64,000 nucleotides of DNA from Ectocarpus siliculosus (Eukaryota > Sar > Phaeophyceae > Ectocarpales > Ectocarpaceae), in contig FN649738.1 in assembly GCA_000310025.1 (NCBI GenBank), forward strand, positions 3,032-67,031. Direction: 5' to 3'. The notes below the pieces were generated by a model, which saw only the letters and a program-made list of their open reading frames with translations, had not been told where the DNA came from and made no database searches. Below, piece by piece: positions 56,201 through 64,000 of this stretch. Every line of letters starts with the position of its first letter. Position 1 is the first letter of the stretch. Made by a program: the position numbers and the translations under genes.

Positions 56201-59200
56201 CGGGCCATTTTGTTGCGGAGTGCCCGGCGCCGTGTACGTACGGCGGATGCCGGCGTTGTCGCAGAAGGCGATGAAGTCGTGGCTGAGGAACTCCCCCCCG
56301 TTGTCCATCCGGAAAGAACGAGGAACACCGGTGCCACTCATGTCGGCGAGGAACTTCTTGACGAAGGCGAGGGTGTCCGACTTGCGCCTCATCCCGTACA
56401 GCTTCATCCACCGCGAGAAACTGTCCACGAACATGATCATGAAAAATGATCCCCCCAGCGACGCCGTCATGGGCCCACATAGATCGATGTGCCAAAGATC
56501 GTGCGGCCCGCTCGCGCGCGCGCCCATTTTATGGGGCACGCCCGCCTTCTTCCCCTTCGCCTGTATGCAACCACCACAAGGCTGCAGAACACCGGTCAGG
56601 CGGAGGCCGTGCTGCTTCGAAAGTTCACGCAACAAAAACTCATTCGCATGGGAACACGAGACGTGGAGAAGATTAATGTCAACAACGGTTGTGGGTTTCC
56701 CCACCGAAAAAGGTCGCTTGCCCGGGGCCATGACGGGGACGGCAAAGGCAACATCATCGAAGACATTCGCAAAGCCAGACTCAAACATCAACTCCAAAAA
56801 TTCATGGGGGTCGTCTGATTCTTCTCGTCGCTCTAAGAGGTACACAGCCCACTCGTAATCTCCCTGCTCCGTGAACGGAATGCACCCACGGTCATCATCA
56901 TCAATACTCTCTTGAAAAACGGAGACGTCGGGCGAGGGCAGCCCGGGAACACCTACCAACTCCATTCCATGAGGTACTTGAGGAGCGGAAGAAAAAACCA
57001 CACTCCTGTCAGCGAGGGGGGGGGCATACATTGCCGGAGGAACGACGCTGTTCGCAGCGGGCGGGACACCGGACACAGCAGAGGGTACTACGCTGTTTGC
57101 AGCGGGAGGGTAACCGTACATCGTGGAAAGTACTACGCCGGTAGCAGCGGGCGGAAAATTCGACACGGGTGCATGAAAAATATTCCTGTGGGGGGGGTCA
57201 CCATGAGGTACTACCCTGCTGGCAGCGGGCGGGAAACCAGAAACATGGGACGGCACTATGCTCCTCGGAGCAGATGGATGCACGACACTGCTTGCAGTGG
57301 GCGGGAACCTAGACACCGTTGGAGGTACTACACTGCTGGCGCTGCCGACAGTGGGCGGTACACTAGACACCGAGGGAGGGGGTACGTACGCTACACCTTG
57401 GGGGGAAGGCTGCATGCGGGGGATTGCATGCATAGATTCAACACCACTCACACTAACGTAATCGGCAGAGCGAGGGGCGGGCGGGGGAAACGACGTTGTC
57501 ACGGGCACAGCAATGGGCGTCCCGTAATTCGGGGGCAGGCGAGTGGCTCTCAACGATGAACCACGCTCGCCACGGGGAAAAGTTAAATTTCCGTCGAATA
57601 GGTGAATGCCTACAGGATCCATTACTATGCGTTGCCCGCCCATGGCCTTGTGAAGCGAAAATAAATTAAAATCCATTCCCTCAACGTGGCGTACGTTGGT
57701 GAGCTTCACGCAAAACTCGCTCCTACCGTTGTGGAACTTTACGTTCAGGCTCCCGATACCAAGTACAGACATAATCCTTCCATCTCCAATCACCACTCGC
57801 TCGCTACCAGGGGGAGGAATCACCACATCGTACATGCACCTAGGGTCTCCTGTGGTGTGGTTCGTTGCGCCAGAGTCTGCAAGCCAAGTTTCGTCTCCTA
57901 CACTCTCATCTATCATGTTCATCATGGCATACCCTTCGACCCTACGCTCTACCAGCACACCATTCTCTGACTCACGTGGAAAAGCCCACACCACACACGC
58001 ATGCAAATCCCCACCAGCCGATGGAGACGTTCCGGTCGAAGGCGCCGGAGGAGCGTACGGGCTGGGGATGGACTGCTGCTGCTGTTGCACGGGGGGGGGA
58101 AGGTACTCCGGCTGCTGCTGTTGGGGCGGGTACTGGTAAACGCCGCTCGCGTGCGTCACCGGATGCTGTTGTGCTTCTGCCGCCGCTCCTGCTGATGTGC
58201 CTGCTGCCGCTCCTGTCTCGTGCGCCTCTCCGCCGTACTGCTGTGCGGCGTTAGCCTGGCCGTAGGAGTGCGCCCACGGTGGCCGCTGGGTGTTGTATCC
58301 CGCGGCCGGGGGCCGGGGCGGTGCGGGCGCTGCGGGCTGGCCGGCTGGTCTGCCTACATCCACCCGTGAAGGGCAGAAGATGTGGTTGTGGCCCATCTCA
58401 CCGCAGTTTTCGCACTGCTTCCTCGGATCTGCTGCGTGTATAGGTGGCTCGTTTCCTTGGGGGCGGTAGATGTTCGGAGGGTAAGCGCTGTAGTCGTACC
58501 CCTGCTGAGGCACGGGGTAGGCGGGAAGATTGCTGCCTGGTGCTCCCTGGTGAGGAGGGCCTCTGCCCCATCCACCGGGAGTGGCGCCACGTCCACCGTG
58601 TCTTCCTCTTGCCAGCTGCTGCTGATGACGTCCTCCTCCAGAAAAGCCCCGGCCCCCATGCTGGGGCCCGTACCTTCCGCCGTATCTCGCATCTTGGCTG
58701 CCCGAGGGACCTCCCCAACCTCGCTGCCAGCGACACTCATCGTTGCTGTGGGACGGGGTGTTGTGGAGGTCACAATATCTTATCTCGGGCGGGTGCGGCG
58801 GCGGGTACATCTGTTGCTGTCGATAGAAGTATTGCTGATTCTGCTGCTGTGGCTGCTGCGGTTGTTGCTGCTGTTGTCGCGCTCCCGTCCTCCGTTGTCC
58901 TCTCGACTGCCCTGGTCCCCCCGTGTTCCCTCCCCCGCCACTACGGTTCTCACCGCCAGTGACGAGGGCGTAAGCCCCCACGCTCTCCTGCTTCTTCTTC
59001 CTTCTCGCCTCCATCTCCGCCCAAGCATTCACTATGATTCTTTCTACCCTCTCCCTCTCCAGACCATTCTCGGACATGAGAAAACCTGTGTATACATCAT
59101 AATCCGGGAGGAGGTTGCGCACGAGGTGTCTGTTGGCATCATCTTCAGTTATCATCACGCCGCATGACGACAATCTTTGCCTTATCACCCACCCTCTCGA

Positions 59201-59950
59201 CAGGTACTCTTTGGGATGTTGGTCTCCCTTCTGCGTCAATTGTTGCCACTCTAGTTGGAGGCTAGTATTTTCTGTGTGGGCGTGCACTTCAAAGTAGTTT
59301 CGGAATATCCTCCATGATTCCGTGGGGCAACCACTAGAGATAATGGCTGGAACGATCGATGCAACCTGAATCTTCGCCAGTATTAGCTGCCATGCCTTCA
59401 TAGCCTTCTCTACGGCCCTCCTACCATACTCCTCCTTCAGATTGGGAATGTCTGCATCTGGTTTCCCCACCTTGATCGTCTCTTCTGATTGTATCGCGCT
59501 CAGGCAATCTTCTTGTTGCAGCAACATCCGAAATTGGCTCTCAAAAACCTGCACTCTAACCTGGACATCGACACTCGAATCGAACACACCCGTAAATGGG
59601 GCTACATGTATTACAGGACTGACACGAATGGTGTCCTTAGGGGGTAAGACTTCCCTGGTTTCCTCCCCCGGAGTGTTGGTCCTCCGCATTGCCCGCGCGA
59701 AGGACTCAACGAGACGGTCCTCCAACGATCGTGGCTGGTCTTCAGGTTGCGGGTCTAACGCTGTTCCATCCGGCCGAGCATGCCGGGGATCGCCTCCATC
59801 GGGGGGCTTGTCCACGCTCTCTGATGCAGGACGCTTCTCTTCGGTAAACTTGATTTTTTCTTGTACTCCTCTCTCCACTTCCTCTTTGATGTGCGCCGAT
59901 AATGCTTGGCGGTCCTCTTCAGTTAAGCTGCTGAGGTCGAGGGCTTCCAT
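53243..59950 (-). CDS. Copia Gag-Pol polyprotein, one frame with an internal UAG
   Basis: ATG at 59950; 1762 codons to TAG at 54662-54664, then the same frame continues to 53243 (2236 codons in all). Domains in order: Gag; a Gln/Pro/Gly-rich linker; zinc knuckle CENCGEMGHNHIFC (about residue 512-526); protease with WLADSGATNHTTGD (about 690); a Pro/Val-rich repeat linker; integrase with the HHCC zinc site (HVSCSHANEFLLRELSKQHG, then CGGCIQAKGK) and core motifs HIDLCGPM, DNGGEFLSHDF and TPQQNGPTESA; a Pro/Ala/Thr linker with three 16-residue repeats. After the UAG come RT (KAKWVFDWKSDEYG, HFDIKQAFVQSDL, KLNKSLYGLKQASRKWH, VVHVDDIFSIG) and RNase H (FADADYASKAADRRSVSGG, STTEAEYVSLA, EDNQGAIQLA, KHIDVRHHFIRD). 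Apart from the UAG it looks fully coding. The stop is followed by CAACCA. Confidence 0.93.
54653..54670 (-). promoter_or_regulatory. In-frame UAG in readthrough-type context (UAG CAACCA)
   Basis: On the minus strand the codons are GTA TTG TAG CAA CCA GAG. The six bases after the stop fit CARYYA, the consensus of tobamovirus-type leaky UAG stops. It separates Gag-PR-IN from RT-RNase H within one frame. Whether it is a recoding site or a recent nonsense mutation is open. Confidence 0.45.
55422..55565 (-). repeat. Three 48-bp tandem repeats in the copia integrase-RT linker
   Basis: The unit beginning AACGGCGTTGCAGGCGGCGC (plus strand) occurs three times, the last slightly changed. Each encodes 16 residues of the type APPVTTTAPPATPFA. 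Being a multiple of three it keeps the frame. Confidence 0.9.
57000..57370 (-). repeat. Degenerate repeats in the copia protease-integrase linker
   Basis: Units of about 54-60 bp encode variants of S-x-F/V-PPAA-x-SVVP, such as SGFPPAASRVVP, SGVPPAANSVVP and SRFPPTASSVVH. They form a long disordered spacer not usual for copia. Confidence 0.8.
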
Positions 59951-60001
59951 GATCTACTTCTCTAGCCGAACCCTTTTATAGCTAACCTCACCTCGGGATC
60001 C

Positions 60002-60017
60002 CGTGTGATATCACACG
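60002..60017. promoter_or_regulatory. 16-bp perfect palindrome beside the 5' LTR (primer-binding region)
   Basis: CGTGTGATATCACACG lies 7-22 bases inside the 5' LTR edge, where copia elements carry the tRNA primer-binding site. The usual initiator-tRNA complement is not obvious here. Confidence 0.6.
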
Positions 60018-60023
60018 CTAGCG

Positions 60024-60323
60024 TGTTAGGATGATCCGAACTGGGGGTAGCTTGTCGCAAGTCGTGTGTTGAATAGGGTGTCGGCAACTCGGCGAACTCG
60101 CGCCAAGGAGGAAAGATGTGCTGGGCTTGTTGTATAGACTTCTTCTTCACATGAAAAACATGGACTCACATGAACACATGAACGAACTGCACGCACACGC
60201 GCACGCACCATCAGTACGGGGGCGACGCAGTATACAACAGGGGTACCTTGCACACCCTGGAAATACATTCCACGTACCACACAATCCTACAACCACTTGG
60301 CATTGCTACAAGTATATCTATCA
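60024..60323 (-). repeat. 5' LTR of the copia element
   Basis: 300 bp, the partner of 52660-52959. In the minus sense it should hold the promoter; no TATA box was assigned with confidence. Confidence 0.95.
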
Positions 60324-60328
60324 TGTTC
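60324..60328 (+). repeat. Target-site duplication TGTTC, right copy
   Basis: Matches 52655-52659 exactly and directly flanks the other LTR. Confidence 0.9.
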
Positions 60329-60329
60329 T

Positions 60330-62275
60330 GCTAGACAGGTATATGACCTGTTGGACATCCACAGGATCGTCAGGATGTAACTTGCGACCCTTCACGAAAA
60401 CAATGAGGCGACACAACGGACGCCATTCGGACCAACCGCTATAGGTGTGGCTGCCAAATCACACTCTACCTCAAACAAACGCCAACTACTCACTCACAAG
60501 TGTGGTCTTTCATCGACGTCAATCCCCGTAACCGCAACCGCTGTCACGACGCGACAGTAGTCGCCATTGCCCATCGCCTCGTCAACAGCTGTACAACGAC
60601 AACACGCCATCGACAACCGAACGGCCAACGTAGAGCAAGCGCGAATCCAATCAATCGCAGCTAAGTACTCCACCATCGACCTCAAGCACGTCGAAAAGAT
60701 TAGTCCGCAGCTTCCGTTAGCTGCAGGCCATGCTGGCACCAACGCGTTAGGCCAACTCTTGGAGTCCACCAAAAGAGCAATGCACGACATCCTGCTACAG
60801 GCTGACCCCCTCGTCAACTTCGACAATTCCGACACTTGGGTACCGGGCGGGCAACGCCCCATCCAGAGGGCACTCACCAACGTCATTTCGTCAACTTCCC
60901 CCCAATCCGCTGATCTCTACTCGGTCATCAACGGATTCGTTGCACAGGTAGAGACTCAGCTCAAGCAAGGCATGAGCGGAGGCGAAGCGTTCAAGCTCCT
61001 GCTACGGCTCATGCCAGTGCAATTCGGCGAACAAGACCGCGGCGCCACATTCTCGCAGCTGAATGACTACAAAGTGCCCAACGGCACGACGTTTGCCAAG
61101 TTCTTGCAGCAGTACCGAGTACATAGCTGTATCCAACGTCACCAACTACTCCAGTTTGTTGGCACCAGATGTACGCTGGGTAATTGAAGTTACGCGGAAT
61201 AAGATCAACGATCAACTTCCAAGTATGATGACTAGCTGCTTTCCGGGTAGCTTAGCAAATGCTGTTTCGCCATATGCGACACTGGATGACATGTGTGGGT
61301 GGCATTCGACAATTTTTCGTCAAACAAGACTGCAGCTGTAAACGGCCCAGGCCATGGTGCTGTGTCTGCTGCTTTTGGGAATCATTTCCCTTTCTACTCT
61401 ATCACAAGGGCACAGGTCGAGCAACCGCTCCTCCTCGTGACAACAATCGTATGCCCCAGGCTCATCACGCAACCCAATAGTCGTGAACGTTCGATCCAAC
61501 TCGCACTCGGATGTTTTTGATCAACACTACAATGCGTGGCCTTTAGTTAGCGATGATCTCTGGTACACAGTTTTCCAGGTTTCTGAGAATTTCACATTCA
61601 GAAAACTGCCATCACTTTGTAGTATCACGACACGACCGCGAACAAGCCTTCCGCGACAATGAAGGGCTTTGCCTCAACTGCGAGTCAACGGCACACTCCA
61701 TGCGCTATTGTGATCAGCCTTTCACTAACCGTTCTGGCATTCTCAACGAAGATCTACGCCATCTCAACGACAAGGACGACACCTTCCAAACCTGGCTTCA
61801 GCGTTACGCTGCCACAGGACGAACCGTGGCCCAAACTGACAGTCCAACCGCCAAAACTCGAACCGTCGCACCAACAACCGGCGCAACAACAATCGCGGCT
61901 ACAACAGCTACAACAACTACGGCAATGGCAACAACAACAATTACGGCAATGGAAACCACAACCACTCCAGCGGCAACAACAACGCCAATGCCTATCACGG
62001 CCAACAACAGGGCTCTCTCGCCGTTCATCAACCGGCCTAATCTGCTGCCTCGGCAAAATCCGTCAATACCGTCAATTCTCAAGACGCACGTCTTCACGGC
62101 AATCAGTCTTCCAACGCCACCGGCAACAGAAACGAACGCGGATGACTCCGCAACGGCGGTACGCCCTCCGTCCCCGTGCCGCCGACAGCATCACAGGGAG
62201 AACTGCACACGTCTGCCTCCGGCACACATGCACTTCGCGCAGCACACGACAATTCAACTTCGGACACGTCAATAA
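60330..62275 (+). pseudogene. C-terminal half of Gag-like protein with CCHC zinc knuckle
   Basis: This is the continuation of the 51397-52642 gene beyond the copia insertion. The clearest stretch is 60567-61187, with a helical capsid-like region (STIDLKHVEKISPQLPLAAG, YSVINGFVAQVETQLKQGMS, GEAFKLLLRLMPVQF, TTFAKFLQQYR). After frameshifts it continues near 61130-61260 (LLAPDVRWVIEVTRNKINDQ) and 61293-61400 (MWVAFDNFSSNKTAA). In the 61553-62275 frame a C-x2-C-x4-H-x4-C knuckle (CLNCESTAHSMRYC, about 61670-61711) binds nucleic acid in Gag proteins. A Thr/Ala/Met-rich low-complexity tail follows. Several stops and shifts make it non-functional. Confidence 0.65.
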
Positions 62276-64000
62276 AACACCGCATGCCGACAACCGATAA
62301 TACAATCGGCTCTCGCCATCCTCGCACTGCTAGTTGTTAGTACACTGCCGCCCTCAGCGGTCTGTGGTGTTGAGACTGGGGACTATGTTATCCCAGGAAC
62401 AGCCGATAAAGAAGGACCATGTATTGTATATATTCGTCACGCAAGCCCCTCAGGCAAGCTGGTATTCAACACGCAAACCCCTCAGGCAAGTGCCGGGAGC
62501 ACACCGCCGGGGGCCCCGCACTTGGACCACAACCGCATACATACCCTCACACCCATACTTCCCATACGCGTATCCCCCACAGAGGATGCACAGATCGGAC
62601 TCATATCCAAGTACCACAAACAGCCCCCCTACTTGATACGATGTACGATCTTGCAACCCTGCACGCGCAATTAGCCAATAATAGAAAAACACCCCCTTGA
62701 GAAAACTTATTCAACAAAAAAACTGGCTACGCATCCAACACAAAGCGTCTCCATCAGTTTATTCACGAATCCAAAGCGTTCGTCTCTGGAAATAACTCAA
62801 ACCGTTGACACAAAAGAATCATCCTCAGAAAGGTACCCAACAATTATTTGTGCTACATCAGAAAGGCGTCGGAACGAAAACGGACATTTCTGGAAAAAAC
62901 AACTTCCAAAAGGTTTGGCACCAAATCCTCAAACAAAACAAAAACTCAACTTCTTGACCAATCAAAACGAGAACTCGGAAAGCACAATGGCCCCAACCAT
63001 TAATCGTCAAAACATGTCAAACCCTTCCTCCAATATAGTGTCCGAGGACCAAATCCTAAACAGCGCCCACCCGCTAATCGGTACCGTCGCTGTTGGCCAA
63101 GAAACGATAGAAAATATAAGCAAGCATCCATGCAAACAGCCCCCCTGCTGTCAGCTCCAAAATTCACCCCAAGCTAATATCTCGATGTCAACAGTCCCCC
63201 CTGCTTTGCCGTTCACCTAAAACACAAATAATAGACAAGGCCAGAAAACGAACCAATTCGATTGCTGCTCACGCCCTCTAGAATCATGGTCATACATGAC
63301 ATCCCCCCCCATGATTTTCGATGCAAGAGCAGCAAAACATGCGATACAAACCAAAAACATGAAAACACGTTACACACATGGCATCAAAGTCCGGAAAAAG
63401 TTCGTACCGTATGAAAACAACTGGAACTCCAAAAGCCACCCTTCTCCCTGAGCGACATGCCTTCACGCACGTCAAACAACGCGCTATCATCCCATTTCTT
63501 GCGCACGGCCAAAAACGCACCGCAGAGAGCGACCGCTTAACTCAGGACCTAACATAAAAAAGAAAGAAACCAAAAGTATCGAAACACCCTGAGTGCAAAA
63601 CGCGACTGAACGTACTCCCTCCAAAGAATACGGAAATAATATGAAGCATTCAGCTGCAAGGTAAAACGCGACTGAAAATATACGAAGAACCAAGGAAAAA
63701 GTAAATAAATACCCACCTGCTGCTTCCTATTCCACAGGTTGTGGCAATGCTTATCTTGTCGCACCGAACATTTAATATCATGAAACCAAGTACAGAAAAA
63801 AAAATATGACGCACACGCCGTGGCACACGTGTTTTCTGCATCAAAGTGCACGGTGCGCTTGCAAGGGAAAAACAGAACAAAAAAAAATAATACGAAGCCA
63901 AATGGCGAAGCTAAAACGTCCATGGCTGCTCACAAAACCGAACAAAGTCGTAAACGTTTCACATGATTTCCCACTTGGCTGTAACAAGGTGAGGTCGTCG
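62276..64000. other. Right end: AT-richer non-coding DNA, possible further transposon remains
   Basis: No gene is recognised. The plus strand repeats the motif CAGCCCCCCTGCT or close variants (62615-62630, 63139-63152, 63192-63206), which in the minus sense resemble the copia polypurine tract. A second degenerate element is possible. Minus-strand open frames at 63290-63923 are hydrophobic and A/T driven, without domains. Confidence 0.4.

Larger units (their letters stand above)
52660..60323 (-). mobile_element. Ty1/copia LTR retrotransposon, young and nearly intact
   Basis: 7664 bp, bounded by 300-bp LTRs that begin TG and end CA. The 5-bp target duplication TGTTC is at 52655-52659 and 60324-60328. 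The LTRs differ at one position that I can see (A at 52698, T at 60062), so insertion was recent. Gene order in the minus sense is Gag with zinc knuckle, protease, integrase, RT, RNase H, the copia order. It lies antisense inside the older Gag-bearing element. Confidence 0.97.
51397..62275 (+). mobile_element. Plus-strand Gag-bearing retroelement remnant, split by a copia insertion
   Basis: Coding remnants of a long Gag-like protein occur on both sides of the copia element, in the same orientation. Removing 52660-60323 with one copy of TGTTC brings the frame at 52001-52642 into register with the frame at 60330-61187 (both codon phases agree), showing they were one sequence. No protease, integrase or RT is seen, and no LTRs or other ends could be found, so the class is undetermined. 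It may be a non-autonomous element. Confidence 0.65.

Overview
This window is nuclear DNA of a eukaryote, most likely a brown alga or close stramenopile relative (Ectocarpus-like). The basis is composite: long multi-exon genes with introns of several hundred bases to over 1 kb, many CAG/CTG/CAA microsatellites, a seven-transmembrane receptor fused to an RGS domain, and a mix of Ty1/copia, tyrosine-recombinase and LINE retroelements. No operons or bacterial signals are present. The species assignment is inference; the gene structures were read from the sequence.

Gene region (1-40 kb). Five to seven genes can be supported. From the left: a minus-strand gene of unknown function that starts at 3026 with a membrane anchor and runs off the left edge; a complete minus-strand gene for a PP6-type serine/threonine phosphatase catalytic subunit (5412-11553, seven exons, all introns phase 0, 304 aa); a repeat-rich stretch with weak coding signals (11.6-18.8 kb); a minus-strand 7TM-RGS protein (18781-25750, eleven exons, N-terminus unresolved); possible PPR-like exons (26.97-28.44 kb); a plus-strand three-exon four-helix membrane protein (30066-31865, 191 aa); and a minus-strand secreted or membrane protein with a filamin-type Ig repeat followed by an NXPE/PC-esterase-like domain (about 33022-40017, its 3' exon chain only partly resolved).

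Retroelement region (41-64 kb). This is a stack of transposons. A decayed LINE (APE endonuclease plus RT) lies at 42.1-44.7 kb on the minus strand. A structurally complete Ngaro/PAT-type tyrosine-recombinase retrotransposon fills 46297-51064, with the diagnostic split direct repeats A1-ORFs-B1-A2-B2. Next to it is a plus-strand element encoding a long Ser/Thr/Pro-rich Gag with a CCHC knuckle (51.4-62.3 kb), decayed by stops and frameshifts. A young Ty1/copia element (52660-60323) has inserted into it in the opposite orientation. The copia element has 300-bp LTRs differing at one visible position, a 5-bp target duplication (TGTTC), and one 2236-codon gag-pol frame broken only by a UAG followed by CAACCA. 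That hexamer fits the CARYYA readthrough context.

The cellular genes share no obvious pathway. PP6 and the 7TM-RGS protein are both signalling components, and the filamin/PC-esterase protein is probably in the secretory or surface system. The most notable observations are the possible leaky stop inside copia pol, the nested insertion with a recoverable reading frame, the complete split-direct-repeat element, and a 9-base motif (TACAGCAGT) present about 14 times, mostly in gene introns and intergenic DNA.
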